DNA of 44,489 nucleotides from an uncultured Acidobacteriota bacterium (GCA_937859595.1 CALMAH010000021.1:1-44489); one strand, 5' to 3'. Counted from the stretch's first letter, positions 1-9,128 are shown. Made by a program: numbers and translations. Notes: generated by a model not told the origin, from the sequence alone.

Positions 1-141
1 GATGTCTGAAATGCAGGAAGATCGGTTTATCGGCAGGCTCCGTCAGGAGCAGGATATTGGTAGCGCCAAAGCACCCACAAAGCCGCCAAACCCCGTCATG
101 GGCGACATCTATCACACGGCCCGCGCTGGGCAGGTATCAAA

Positions 142-213
142 GTGTTTCAACCGTTTCAAGTGTTTCAGGTGTTTCAGGTGTTTCAGGCGTTTCAAGTGTT
201 TCAAGCGTTTCAC
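142..213. repeat. 9-bp tandem repeat, eight units
   Basis: Eight head-to-tail 9-bp units lie here with consensus GTGTTTCAA. Units vary at position 1-2 (GTG, GCG, CCG) and at the last base (A, G or C). Two inverted copies of the core (GAAACAC) follow at 215-221 and 239-245, so single strands can fold back on themselves. The unit length is a multiple of three, which keeps several frames open and creates artificial repeat ORFs. It is too short and too regular, without spacers, to be a CRISPR array. Confidence 0.9.
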
Positions 214-265
214 CGAAACACTCTCCCCTCCGAGAAACGAAACACCGTCACGCTTAAAAGTGGCT

Positions 266-279
266 CATTTTGCAAAATG
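266..279. repeat. 14-bp perfect palindrome
   Basis: CATTTTGCAAAATG reads the same on both strands. It stands just before one copy of a TGGAACG element that recurs in inverted form 45-80 bases downstream. It could be a binding site for a dimeric regulator or part of the same fold-back structure; there is no direct evidence for either. Confidence 0.5.
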
Positions 280-323
280 GAACGAGTTTTCGCCGCAACC
301 AATGTTGTATCAACAGGTTAACC

Positions 324-361
324 CGTTCCACTTTGGACATTTTAATGCAAAAAGTGGAACG
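324..361. repeat. 11-bp perfect inverted repeat
   Basis: CGTTCCACTTT at 324-334 is mirrored by AAAGTGGAACG at 351-361 with a 16-base spacer. Related half-sites (AAAAGTGG near 255-262, TGGAACG near 278-284, AAAAAGTGG near 381-390) flank it. The clustering suggests a multi-site operator or a decayed repeat family. Confidence 0.6.
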
Positions 362-780
362 ATTATCGGCGACCGGATACAAAAAAGTGGGGAAATATGG
401 AACACCCGTCCCAACCCGGCGTCTCACCTCGTCTCAATTCTGCGAAGGGGTTCACCCGGGGAACCATCTGGCGAACCCCACGGGTAACCTCTATTCCAAA
501 AGGTGGCCGTTCTTAAAGGTGTCTGCCTTCCTTCGGTTGACGGACATTGTCCAAACTATTGGAAACTCAGAACTTCTGCCATTTTCGGCTCGAAAGATCC
601 GCTTTCTCCGGCCTTTTGTGGTGTTGCGGCCAATGACATTTTTTGTCAGCCGCCGATTGCCAGTTTATGTTAAAAGGACGCTCTTCTTCCCCTTTCTCTT
701 ACCGCTCGCCGCCGACGGCACTTTCCTCTAAATGTTGATAATAAATCAGATACAAGAGTTTCAAGAGGCCAAACAATGTT

Positions 781-796
781 TGGCACAGGTCTTGTT
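781..796 (+). promoter_or_regulatory. sigma54-type -24/-12 promoter of the prepilin gene
   Basis: TGGCAC, five bases, then TTGTT matches the sigma54 consensus (TGGCAC-N5-TTGCW) with one change in the -12 element and exact GG-to-G(C/T) spacing. It lies about 70 bases upstream of the prepilin start, leaving a leader of roughly 55 bases. Type IV pilin genes are commonly driven by sigma54 with a PilR-type enhancer-binding protein, which fits the position. The repeat-rich DNA upstream could hold the enhancer sites (inference). Confidence 0.7.
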
Positions 797-864
797 AATC
801 ATTGAGTGCCTGGGAAAGGTAGATTCAGACTTGAACAAATTCTTTAGGAGATTGTGAATTAGAA

Positions 865-1383
865 ATGAAAAATCAGAAAGGTTTCTCGCTCATCGAACTT
901 TTGATCGTTGTGGTTATCATCGGTATCATCGCTGCGATCGCTATCCCGAACCTGCTGGCGGCCCGCCGCTCGGCTAACGAAGGTTCTTCGATCTCGTCGC
1001 TCCGCACCCTTCACGGTGCTCAGATGACGTATGGTGCAACCGCAGGTGCCGGTGAATATGCCGGTGACCTCGCCAACAGCAACGTCGGTCTCGGACAGCT
1101 CCGTGATGCCGGCCTCGTTGACGCACAGCTCGGTTCCGGCCTGAAAAGCGGATATCAGTTTGTCGGCGGCCGTATCGCCAACGCCCCTGCAGCTCCGGCT
1201 CAGTTCTGGTTCTCGGCCATTCCGCAGACCGCTTCCGGCATAACCCAGACGGGTACCCGCCGATTCGGTATCTCGACGAATGGTGTCATCGTATTTGACT
1301 CGACGGCCGCTCAGCTCGCAACTCACTTTGCTGATGCAGTTGCAATGACCCCGAGTGCTACGGTTCAGGTTCTCGGCAACTAG
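865..1383 (+). CDS. type IV prepilin (PilA-like), 172 aa
   Basis: The protein begins with a short basic leader and the prepilin signature GFSLIELLIVVVIIG, with the prepilin peptidase cut expected between Gly6 and Phe7 and the conserved Glu at mature position 5. A single hydrophobic helix is followed by the typical LLAARRSANEGSSISSLRTL stretch and a soluble C-terminal domain of about 130 residues. Proteins like this polymerise through the helix into type IV pili or type II secretion pseudopili. The gene stands alone between a sigma54-type promoter and a strong terminator, as expected for a highly expressed major pilin. AGGAG at 846-850 is a rather distant ribosome site. Whether it is the major pilin or a pseudopilin cannot be decided here. 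Confidence 0.93.
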   Translation: MKNQKGFSLIELLIVVVIIGIIAAIAIPNLLAARRSANEGSSISSLRTLHGAQMTYGATAGAGEYAGDLANSNVGLGQLRDAGLVDAQLGSGLKSGYQFVGGRIANAPAAPAQFWFSAIPQTASGITQTGTRRFGISTNGVIVFDSTAAQLATHFADAVAMTPSATVQVLGN

Positions 1384-1407
1384 TCCGAACTTGATCGCCC
1401 TATGACA

Positions 1408-1442
1408 GAAAGAGGAATCGGACTCGCTTCGATTCCTCTTTC
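1408..1442 (+). terminator. Rho-independent terminator of the prepilin gene
   Basis: A perfect 13-bp stem, GAAAGAGGAATCG pairing with CGATTCCTCTTTC, closes a 9-base loop 25 bases after the prepilin stop. A T-rich tract (ACCTTTTC) follows. The length and perfection of the stem make it the clearest terminator in the window and mark the prepilin as a single-gene transcript. Confidence 0.8.
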
Positions 1443-1511
1443 ACCTTTTCGGCCTGCATATCAGGCATCGACGATCCCACCCTTTCAACGACCCCTTCCT
1501 CATCCGAACCG

Positions 1512-3221
1512 ATGCAGAACGACCTGCTCAGAACGACCGGTTCCATACGCAATGGCGAAGTGCCCGCGCTGATACTGATTGTAGTATTTGCCGGGCTGCT
1601 GGTGCTTCCGATCGCGGTGGTCGGCATTCCGGAGAACTATGACCTCTCCCAGCATCTGCGATTTGCCAGAACTTATTTTGACTCCATCGCCAATGGCACC
1701 ATTTTCCCCGCCTGGGCGGCAAATGACAATCTCGGATTTGGCAGTATCGGGATACGCTTTTATCCTCCGCTGACCTATTTCCCGATCGGGTTCTTTCAGT
1801 TGTTGACCGGCAGTTTCTACGATTCGCTTTGGATGTCAGTGCTTTTCTGGATGATCATTGGCAGCGTTGGAATGTATGCCCTTGCCCGAGAGATGATGCC
1901 GGTTTGGTACGCATTTTTCGCGGCCGTTCTTTATGCGATAGTTCCCTATCATCTGGTCCAGGTCTATCAGGCGTTCCTCCTCGCGGAGTTTACCGCTTCT
2001 GCCATTTTGCCGTTTTGTTTTCTCTTCGCTTTGCGCACCGTCAGGTCCGGGTCATTATCCAATGTCACGCTGTTGGCGATCTCGATCGCGCTGCTGATCC
2101 TCTCGCATATTCCATCTACGATGATCGGGTCCCTCGGACTTGCGGTTTTCGTGGTGGCGCTTCTTGAACGTGGAGGGGCGCTCAGGGCGTCGTTCCGTGT
2201 CGCTTTCGCATTTGCCCTCGCAGCAGCGGCGTCGTCCTTTTACTGGGTGAGAATGGTGACAGAACTCGGCTGGGTCAAACATAACAGCCGAGAATTTTAC
2301 GGAGAAGGTTACTACAATTATTCGACCTACTTTTTCCCTATGTTCATTAACGGGGGAGAAGCCTATGGTCCGCGATTTCTTTGGCTTTGGGATATCATCA
2401 TTCTGGTCACGATTTTCCTGATCATTCCCGCGATCGCAGTTCTCTTCATAAGATGGCGTCGCGCAGAAGGACTAAGCAGGCCGATGTTTGCCTTTACTCT
2501 GACCTCGGTTTTCTCGTTCTTCATGTTGTCGATCCTGAGTGCTCCGCTTTGGGACAACGTTTCCACCTTGCAAAAACTGCAGTTCCCCTGGCGCTGGTTG
2601 GCCGTTGCTTCGTTTGCGGCTTCGATCATTTTCGTAATGGCGGCCCAAGACCTGTTCTCCCGAAGCAAGAAACTCACCCGGCCGCTGGCCTACTCGCTTG
2701 CATTTATACTCACAACCGTTTTGATCTTCGACCTAACTCAGTCTGTCATCCCCTCAGCCCCGGTTCCCCGAACTGAATTCAATAAACGGATCGAAACACT
2801 CGACAACGAGGCCGGATGCGAATGCTGGTGGCCTGTCTGGGCAAGCAAGGCCGCACTCGAAAGGGCGACCCCTGTCGAAGCGGGAGGACGGCCCGTACAG
2901 ATTAGCGAATGGTCTCCAACACGACGCACATTCACCATCGCCGACGGCGTAGAAACTAAGGTGAGGGTTTCAACATTCTATTATCCCCACTGGAACGCAA
3001 AAATTAACGGTTCCCGTCGGAAGACCCATCCGGGAGACGACGGCACGATCGAACTCTTTATGCCGACGGGTGAAAATACTGTCGATCTTGAGTTCTATGA
3101 ACCAAATGCGGTAGCTTTCTCAAGGTATTTCTCTCCGCTCGTCTGGCTTCTTATGCTTGTGTTGCTAGGGATACATTTTAGAGGACGCTTACGAAAAAGC
3201 GCGTCGTCCGGACTTCGGTAA
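1512..3221 (+). CDS. polytopic membrane protein, PTPS-related / glycosyltransferase-like
   Basis: A 569-residue protein with about ten hydrophobic segments over residues 18-425 and a soluble C-terminal domain of about 110 residues ahead of a final membrane helix. After the first helix comes NYDLSQHLRFARTYFDSI, and a loop with IRFYPPLTYFP follows. That layout is typical of the '6-pyruvoyl-tetrahydropterin synthase related' membrane family (PF10131), which resembles GT-C type glycosyltransferases. The likely role is transfer of a sugar from a lipid carrier on the outer face of the inner membrane, but the substrate is unknown. It is followed after 56 bases by an ABC permease in the same direction and may share its transcript. 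The family call is from recognition of motifs, not a search. Confidence 0.7.
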   Translation: MQNDLLRTTGSIRNGEVPALILIVVFAGLLVLPIAVVGIPENYDLSQHLRFARTYFDSIANGTIFPAWAANDNLGFGSIGIRFYPPLTYFPIGFFQLLTGSFYDSLWMSVLFWMIIGSVGMYALAREMMPVWYAFFAAVLYAIVPYHLVQVYQAFLLAEFTASAILPFCFLFALRTVRSGSLSNVTLLAISIALLILSHIPSTMIGSLGLAVFVVALLERGGALRASFRVAFAFALAAAASSFYWVRMVTELGWVKHNSREFYGEGYYNYSTYFFPMFINGGEAYGPRFLWLWDIIILVTIFLIIPAIAVLFIRWRRAEGLSRPMFAFTLTSVFSFFMLSILSAPLWDNVSTLQKLQFPWRWLAVASFAASIIFVMAAQDLFSRSKKLTRPLAYSLAFILTTVLIFDLTQSVIPSAPVPRTEFNKRIETLDNEAGCECWWPVWASKAALERATPVEAGGRPVQISEWSPTRRTFTIADGVETKVRVSTFYYPHWNAKINGSRRKTHPGDDGTIELFMPTGENTVDLEFYEPNAVAFSRYFSPLVWLLMLVLLGIHFRGRLRKSASSGLR

Positions 3222-3277
3222 CTTCTGGTTTTTCTGTTTGCGTTCCCGTTTCTCCTCGCGTAAATTACCATTCGTCG

Positions 3278-4078
3278 ATGTCTGCTACGCCTTCACACAT
3301 ATCCATGCCAAGGCTCGTTGCCGCCATAGCGACGAATTCTTTTCGCGAGGCCATTCGGGATCGGATCTTATACAATCTGGTCCTTTTCGTCTTGCTGCTC
3401 GTTGCATGCGCCATTCTTCTAGGAGATCTCACTAATGGGCAGGAAGCCCGGACGATCGCAAATATCGGACTCAACGCTATGCTGCTTTTCGGCGCCTTCA
3501 TTGCGGTCTTTGTCGGCGTGGGATTGGTCTCGAAGGAAATAGAGCGGCGAACGGTACATATTATCTTTTCAAAGCCTGTAGGCCGCGGGCATTTCATCGT
3601 AGGCAAGTATCTTGGCCTTTGCGCGACCCTTTTCGTTAATGTTGTCATCATGGGTGTTGGTATATCGATGGCACTGCTGTATGTTGGCTCGGCCGATATG
3701 GCGCTAACTGTTTGGCCCGCGATCTACCTTATTTTTCTCGAACTTGCACTTGTAACAGCAGTTGCCACGCTTTTCTCGACGTTTTCGACCCCCGCCCTTT
3801 CTGCCTTATTCACGTTTTTCGTGTTCCTTATCGGTCATCTGAGTTCCTCGCTGAACGATCTTGGGCAGACGATGGGATCTTCGTTCGCCCGAATTGTCCT
3901 AAGCACGATCTATTACATATTGCCGAATCTATCGCTGTTCTCTTTTCGCACCGAGGCCGCCAACGCGCTGACTCCCGGCATAGAGATGTTGGCGACATCG
4001 AGCGCTTATGCCACGATCTATGCCGCGATACTTCTCTCGGCGGCAACGGTCATATTCAGTCGGAGAGATTTCAAGTAA
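3278..4078 (+). CDS. ABC-2 type transporter permease
   Basis: A 266-residue integral membrane protein with about six hydrophobic segments. It has the ABC-2 permease pattern: an N-terminal amphipathic start (ATNSFREAIRDRILYN), a second segment, then GLVSKEIERRTVHIIFSKPVGR, the usual cytoplasmic loop of NatB/CcmB-like permeases. It should pair with the ATPase encoded at 5060-6016, with a TPR protein encoded between them. The trio probably forms an export or membrane-remodelling ABC complex; the cargo is not visible. Downstream spacing is 32 bases. Confidence 0.85.
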   Translation: MSATPSHISMPRLVAAIATNSFREAIRDRILYNLVLFVLLLVACAILLGDLTNGQEARTIANIGLNAMLLFGAFIAVFVGVGLVSKEIERRTVHIIFSKPVGRGHFIVGKYLGLCATLFVNVVIMGVGISMALLYVGSADMALTVWPAIYLIFLELALVTAVATLFSTFSTPALSALFTFFVFLIGHLSSSLNDLGQTMGSSFARIVLSTIYYILPNLSLFSFRTEAANALTPGIEMLATSSAYATIYAAILLSAATVIFSRRDFK

Positions 4079-4110
4079 CGAACGGCTGTCCGGGGACTTC
4101 GATCCAGTAA

Positions 4111-5043
4111 ATGACTAGATTTCGAAAAGACCTGTTGATCCTTATAATTGTGCTGGCTCTCGGCCTGCCGGTTTCCGCATATTTAAGTGATCGTTCGAAT
4201 AGGGTCAGAACGAAACTTCCAGCCTCCTACGAGGACGAGGACCTGTCGCTGCAGGGCAGAAAACTGAAAGGCTGGGTTCTCGGTGCTGAGGGACTACTCG
4301 CGGATTGGTACTGGATGTGGTCGCTTCAGTACATTGGCAACAAGTTAGTGAAGAGCGATGCTGAGTTTATCGATCTTGAGGATCTGACGCCGTTGAACCC
4401 ACGGCTGCTTTACCCGATGCTCGATAATGCGACCGACCTTGACCCGAAATTCCTTGCGGCCTATTCTTACGGAGCTATTGTGCTTCCCGCAATTGACGTT
4501 GACAAGGCGATCGCCATCACCAGGAAGGGTATCCGCGACAATCCGGGTTCGTGGCGGCTTCGCCAATATCTTGGGTTCATCTACTGGCGGCAGAAGGACT
4601 ACGAAAATGCCGCGATCGCCTATGAGGAGGGGGCAAGCATCGAGGGAGCGCCTGATTTTATGCGACAGATGGCCGCGATCATGCGAACCGCAGGAGGCAA
4701 CCGGGAAACAGCCCGTGCCATTTATCGGCAGATGCTGGATCATGCCGAAGATGAAGGGGCGAGAACCAATGCCGAACGGAGACTGATGCAGCTTGACGCA
4801 CTTGACGAAGTCGACCTGATAAATTCGGTACTTGCCGAGATAGTCGAACAACGGGGACGATGTCCGGGGCGGCTTGAGGATATAATTCCGGCCATTCGAA
4901 AGGTGTTGCCCGGTACAAGCCGAGAACTGAGAATTGACGGTGACGGCAATCTCGTCGACCCCAGTGGAGTACCATATTTGCTTGATCGGGGGAAGTGTTT
5001 TGCCAGAATAGATCCGGCCTCGAGGATTCCCCGGTCGCTGTGA
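4111..5043 (+). CDS. membrane-anchored TPR protein between ABC transporter genes
   Basis: A 310-residue protein with one N-terminal hydrophobic helix (about residues 7-25) and a periplasmic or extracytoplasmic body. Residues about 110-220 contain TPR-like helical pairs, for example RKGIRDNPGSWRLRQYLGFI and YENAAIAYEEGASIE. The gene lies between the permease and the ATPase with gaps of 32 and 16 bases, so it is probably a structural or adaptor subunit of that ABC system. No enzymatic motif was seen. A similar permease/TPR/ATPase order occurs in other bacteria, but I cannot name the family. Confidence 0.75.
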   Translation: MTRFRKDLLILIIVLALGLPVSAYLSDRSNRVRTKLPASYEDEDLSLQGRKLKGWVLGAEGLLADWYWMWSLQYIGNKLVKSDAEFIDLEDLTPLNPRLLYPMLDNATDLDPKFLAAYSYGAIVLPAIDVDKAIAITRKGIRDNPGSWRLRQYLGFIYWRQKDYENAAIAYEEGASIEGAPDFMRQMAAIMRTAGGNRETARAIYRQMLDHAEDEGARTNAERRLMQLDALDEVDLINSVLAEIVEQRGRCPGRLEDIIPAIRKVLPGTSRELRIDGDGNLVDPSGVPYLLDRGKCFARIDPASRIPRSL

Positions 5044-5059
5044 GATCTTGGCCCGAAAT

Positions 5060-6016
5060 ATGGAACACATTGTTGAGATCAAGAATCTTTCAAAGGATTA
5101 CGAGACCGGCTTTTGGCGAAAGAGAAAGGTCCGTGCATTGCATGGGCTCGATCTCGCCGTCCGGCCGGGCCAGATATTCGGGTTTCTCGGCGGTAACGGA
5201 GCTGGTAAAACCACGACCATCAAGATCCTGATGAGCCTGCTTTTTCCAACCGAGGGAAGCGCAAAGATCTTAGGGGCGAACATCACCGAGGTTTCGATAC
5301 GCTCCCGTATCGGCTACTGCCCGGAAAACCCGTATTTCTATGACTACCTGACACCGCTGGAATTGATGGACCACATCGGTGAGATCTTTGGCATCTCGGC
5401 CACGCATCGGAAGTCGAAAACCGAGGAACTGCTTACGCTAGCCGGTCTTGCGGAAAAGGACTGGACAAAGCAGCTTAGAAAGTTCTCCAAAGGCATGCAG
5501 CAGCGAGTCGGTCTTGCCCAATCATTGATAAACGACCCGGAGATAGTTTTTCTGGACGAACCAATGAGCGGGCTTGATCCTGTCGGCAGACGCGAGATAC
5601 GGGAGATGATCTCATCGCTACGGGAAAAAGGTACTACGGTCTTTATGTCAACCCATATTCTTTCCGATGTTGAAGCTTTGTGCGATGAAGTTGCGATCCT
5701 GCGGCGCGGACGCTTGGCTGCATCGGGCAACCTGCAAGAGTTACTTTCCTCGAGCGGCGAACATCGGAGTTTTGAGGTGATGGCTGCCGGCGTTAGTGCC
5801 GACACTCTCCTGCGATCAACTTTTGCCGGGGAACTAGGCAAGATCTCTGCCAAGCCTAACGGCACGGCCATCGAGGTTCACAGCGAAGAAGAGATAGAGG
5901 GTGTTATAAAAGCTGTGAGGGAGAGCGGCGGCATTCTGATCTCCGTGCTTCCGATCACGCAATCGCTGGAGGATCTTTTTGTTGAACCGGTATCGGCGAC
6001 GCAAGAATCCGATTAG
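5060..6016 (+). CDS. ABC transporter ATP-binding protein
   Basis: The nucleotide-binding domain shows Walker A GGNGAGKTTT near residue 45, the signature FSKGMQQRVGLAQ, Walker B EIVFLDEPMSGLDP and the H-loop STHILSD. The C-terminal 90 residues are the extension typical of CcmA/DrrA-type exporters. It is the energy partner for the ABC-2 permease encoded two genes upstream. I chose ATG 5060 (MEHIVEIKNL), which starts the domain as in relatives; an in-frame TTG at 5048 would add four residues. The stop abuts the stop of the convergent gene at 6017. Confidence 0.9.
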   Translation: MEHIVEIKNLSKDYETGFWRKRKVRALHGLDLAVRPGQIFGFLGGNGAGKTTTIKILMSLLFPTEGSAKILGANITEVSIRSRIGYCPENPYFYDYLTPLELMDHIGEIFGISATHRKSKTEELLTLAGLAEKDWTKQLRKFSKGMQQRVGLAQSLINDPEIVFLDEPMSGLDPVGRREIREMISSLREKGTTVFMSTHILSDVEALCDEVAILRRGRLAASGNLQELLSSSGEHRSFEVMAAGVSADTLLRSTFAGELGKISAKPNGTAIEVHSEEEIEGVIKAVRESGGILISVLPITQSLEDLFVEPVSATQESD

Positions 6017-6526
6017 TCAGTTAGCGACCCTGATGGCCGTAACCCGCCAGCGGATGTTTGCCCGGTCATCGCTTCGCTTGAATCCGTCAATACTAAGAGT
6101 AATGGGGATCGTCGTGTCCGGCTCAAGCCGGGGCGCTTGAGTTGGAATTGCCAACACTCGTTTCTCTTTAACCACCTCTTCGAACTCATCCACAACCGCA
6201 ACATTGATCTCAAGCCCGTTAAAGGTCTTTTCACTTTTATTTCTTACGTTCCCCTTGATGAACATTGAGATCGCACCAAACGCATTTGGTGATTCTACCG
6301 TGTCGCGGTGAGTCGAGATAATGATGTCCTTGGTCAGTTCCTCGAATTCGGGTGAGCCTTCACGATATGAGCCATCAAGAACCGCCGATTTCTGTTCTTC
6401 CATTGATGGCTGCAATGTTAACAGCCAAACCCCGACGCCGATCGCGACTATTCCGATCAGCCCTCCGATAAGATAACCCGTATAACTTCTTTTCGTTTCT
6501 TCGTTAAACTTTTGCAGCGTTTCCAT
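6017..6526 (-). CDS. single-pass membrane protein of unknown function
   Basis: The protein has a short cytoplasmic N-terminus, one membrane helix (YLIGGLIGIVAIGVGVWLL) and a soluble domain of about 120 residues with alternating hydrophobic strands (ISMFIKGNVRNKSEKTFNG, LEINVAVVDEFEEVVKEKRV, TTIPITLSIDGF). This pattern resembles FxLYD or DUF2393-type beta-sandwich domains, a tentative comparison. The start at 6526 gives METLQKFNEE and is preceded by AGGAAC about 14 bases upstream; a longer in-frame start at 6574 exists. It is divergent from priA, 80 bases away. I do not recognise a specific function. Confidence 0.65.
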   Translation of the reverse strand: METLQKFNEETKRSYTGYLIGGLIGIVAIGVGVWLLTLQPSMEEQKSAVLDGSYREGSPEFEELTKDIIISTHRDTVESPNAFGAISMFIKGNVRNKSEKTFNGLEINVAVVDEFEEVVKEKRVLAIPTQAPRLEPDTTIPITLSIDGFKRSDDRANIRWRVTAIRVAN

Positions 6527-6605
6527 ACAGCATTTTGATGTTCCTGACGGTAGAGTTTCTGCAATCAGATTCACTAGGTTATCATTCTGGGTACGTTAAC
6601 CCGAA

Positions 6606-9089
6606 ATGCCAAAAACCGGAGAAATAAAGTCGGAAAACCCCATCTTCGTGGAGGTATCCCTACCGGTACCTATCCGAAGAAACTTCACCTACCGCCTGTC
6701 ACCTACAGCGGCAGAAGCGCTCGTTCCAGGAAGTCGGCTTCTTGTTCCGTTTGGCAATCGAGAGTTAACGGGGTTTGCAGTCAACATTTCCGATCACTTC
6801 GAGCCGGAACCCGGGCTCTCCGAATCTGATCTAAAGGACGTGATCGAGATACTGGATCACGTTCCGCTTGTAACTGAAGAAATACTGCAGCTTACAAAAT
6901 GGGCGGCGGACTACTACGCGGCTCCGTGGGGCGAAATGCTAAAAGCGTCGCTCCCTGCCGGCATCCACGCCCGAACGGAACAGGTCTTCGCTGCGACGCC
7001 CGCCGGCATAGGAGCACTCGGATCGAACAGCGGCAGAAAGGGCGTAAAACGGCAGGTACTGGAACATGTGATCAACCACCCCGGAGTTGGCAAAAAAGAG
7101 ATCGCGAGGATATTTGGGGCCGCAGCGGCGAATCGAGTATTGCCGGAGCTGGTACGAACCGGTCACGTGACGAGGTCGAGGCAAACGGCCTCTCCTCCAG
7201 TGAAAGAAAAACGCCGTAAGGCGGTAAGGCTAATCACAGTTGGCATTGAACCTGACGAGAAGCCGCTTTCTAAAGCACAGCACCGTGTAATTGACGCCCT
7301 AAATTCGGCCGGTGGGGAAATGCTTTTCACCGATCTTCTCGGAGCCGCGGAGACGGGGGCTTCTCCTATCACGACCCTTGCCAAAAGGGGAAAGGTCGAG
7401 ATCTATGTTGCAGGGGTCAGACGCGACCCGTTATCCGACGTTCCGCTGCCAGAACAGCAAGAGTTGATTCTAAACAGCGATCAATCGTTCGTACTTGCCG
7501 CGATCGAAAAAGCGCTGGACAGAAGTGACTACAGAGCATTCTTGCTTCACGGGGTCACAGGCAGCGGGAAGACCGAAGTGTACATCAGAGCGATGCGATC
7601 CGTCCTCGGTCAGGGGCGTTCGTCTTTGATGCTGGTTCCCGAGATCGCTTTGACCCCGATCTTTTCGCGCCGGCTCTTGGCGGCTTTTGACCAAAAGGTT
7701 GCCATTCTTCATTCGAGCCTTTCACCGGGCGAAAGGTTGGACGAATGGAGGCGGATCAGAAATGGCGAGGCACGTATAGTTATCGGCACCCGTTCGGCAG
7801 TGTTCGCACCGCTTGATGACATCGGCCTGCTGATAGTTGACGAAGAGCACGACCCATCGTATCGCCAGAATGAGTCGCCCTACTATCATGCTCGAGACGT
7901 AGCTGTCATGCGGGCCCATTCCGCAAATGCTGTGATAGTGCTTGGTTCGGCAACTCCCGCGATCGAAACCTATCACAACGCACAGACCGGTAAGTATCAA
8001 TACCTTAGATTGCAGAACCGGATAGGCGGGCGCCCACTCGCAGTGGCGGAACTTGTCGATATGCGCGAGGCCTTTAGGCGGGTCGGTAAGGATGTGCTCT
8101 TTTCGCCGCAATTGATCGATGCGGTCGAGGAGACTCATTCTAGGGGCGAGCAGACGATCGTCCTGCTCAACCGGCGCGGTTACTCATCGTTTGTGCTGTG
8201 CCGCTCTTGCGGCGAATCGATTCGGTGCCGAAACTGCGAGATCACGATGACCTGGCATAAGCGTGACGGCAAGCTCATTTGCCACTACTGCGGCCATAAT
8301 GCGAACACGCCTGCCAAATGTCCATTTTGCGAAAGCGAATATTTGTATTTCATCGGACACGGTACCGAGCAGCTAGAGGAAAAATTGAAAGCACAGTTCC
8401 GTGATCTGCGTATCGCACGCGTTGATCGCGACTCGATGAAGCGAAAAGGCGAAATGGCCAAGACATTGCTCGCCTTTGACCGCGGCGAGATCGACCTATT
8501 GGTCGGGACCCAGATGCTTGCTAAGGGGCACGACTTTCACAACGTAACCCTCGTCGGTGTTATCTCGGTTGATACCGGGTTAGGATTGCCGGATTTTCGC
8601 TCTGCAGAACGAACTTTTCAACTTCTAACGCAGGTTGCCGGACGGGCAGGGCGCGGTGAACTCCCTGGAAAGGTAATGATCCAGACGTATTATCCGGAAC
8701 ACTATGCCCTTCGACACGCAGTTGGCCAGAATTTCGAAGGCTTTTACGCCGAAGAGATCCGCTTTCGCGAACAGATGAGCTATCCGCCATTCGTTGTACT
8801 TGCATCATTGATGTTTCACCATCGCAGTGAGAGTTACGCCCGCCGAAGCGCAGCGAAACTGCGAAATTCACTCGATCATGCAAACACTGACCGGCTGGTC
8901 AGGATACTTGGCCCCGCCCCCGCTCCGATCCCGCGGATACGAAATGAGTATCGGATCCAGTTGATCATTAGATCTCCCGGAAGGAAGGAACTGCGAAACA
9001 GGCTGGACAAGGCCCTGGAAGAAGCTGAAACGCGAGGCTGTGATTTGAGGATCCTTCGGATCGAAATAGATCCGGTTGACCTGATGTGA
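6606..9089 (+). CDS. priA: primosomal protein N' (replication restart helicase PriA)
   Basis: An 827-residue superfamily-2 helicase that reloads the replisome at stalled forks. The N-terminal 3'-DNA-binding domain (PLPIRRNFTYRLS region) precedes the helicase core with Walker A GVTGSGKTEVY near residue 316 and DEEHD near residue 411. A zinc region at about 531-575 carries four CxxC-type pairs (CRSC, CRNC, CHYC, CPFC). The later helicase motifs GTQMLAKGHDF and QVAGRAGRG are intact. The length is at the upper end of the family. It stands alone, flanked by oppositely oriented genes. Confidence 0.97.
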   Translation: MPKTGEIKSENPIFVEVSLPVPIRRNFTYRLSPTAAEALVPGSRLLVPFGNRELTGFAVNISDHFEPEPGLSESDLKDVIEILDHVPLVTEEILQLTKWAADYYAAPWGEMLKASLPAGIHARTEQVFAATPAGIGALGSNSGRKGVKRQVLEHVINHPGVGKKEIARIFGAAAANRVLPELVRTGHVTRSRQTASPPVKEKRRKAVRLITVGIEPDEKPLSKAQHRVIDALNSAGGEMLFTDLLGAAETGASPITTLAKRGKVEIYVAGVRRDPLSDVPLPEQQELILNSDQSFVLAAIEKALDRSDYRAFLLHGVTGSGKTEVYIRAMRSVLGQGRSSLMLVPEIALTPIFSRRLLAAFDQKVAILHSSLSPGERLDEWRRIRNGEARIVIGTRSAVFAPLDDIGLLIVDEEHDPSYRQNESPYYHARDVAVMRAHSANAVIVLGSATPAIETYHNAQTGKYQYLRLQNRIGGRPLAVAELVDMREAFRRVGKDVLFSPQLIDAVEETHSRGEQTIVLLNRRGYSSFVLCRSCGESIRCRNCEITMTWHKRDGKLICHYCGHNANTPAKCPFCESEYLYFIGHGTEQLEEKLKAQFRDLRIARVDRDSMKRKGEMAKTLLAFDRGEIDLLVGTQMLAKGHDFHNVTLVGVISVDTGLGLPDFRSAERTFQLLTQVAGRAGRGELPGKVMIQTYYPEHYALRHAVGQNFEGFYAEEIRFREQMSYPPFVVLASLMFHHRSESYARRSAAKLRNSLDHANTDRLVRILGPAPAPIPRIRNEYRIQLIIRSPGRKELRNRLDKALEEAETRGCDLRILRIEIDPVDLM

Positions 9090-9128
9090 CCGAACGAATA
9101 ATGATTGCGGTCCGGCACTCAGCTTCAA

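Larger units (their letters stand above)
1..780. other. gene-poor, repeat-rich region upstream of the prepilin gene
   Basis: No convincing gene is visible here. The open frames present are low-complexity or lack a ribosome site, and the longest ones simply translate a 9-bp tandem repeat into runs such as KCF/RCF or VSG/VSS. The stretch instead holds a tandem repeat, inverted copies of its unit, a 14-bp palindrome and an 11-bp inverted repeat, each listed separately. In the frame starting at base 1 there is a stop at 7-9, so the tail of an upstream gene could end there, but nothing supports that beyond the stop codon. Confidence 0.5.

Noticed and set aside
142..213. Possible CRISPR array
   Set aside because: Units are 9 bp with no spacers; it is a simple tandem repeat.
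2..731. Long open frames (2-487, 57-257, 270-731) at the left end
   Set aside because: They translate a tandem repeat or low-complexity DNA, lack ribosome sites and known motifs, and precede a clear promoter region.
859..1326. 155-residue frame antisense to the prepilin
   Set aside because: Shadow of a strongly supported gene; no start signal or motif.
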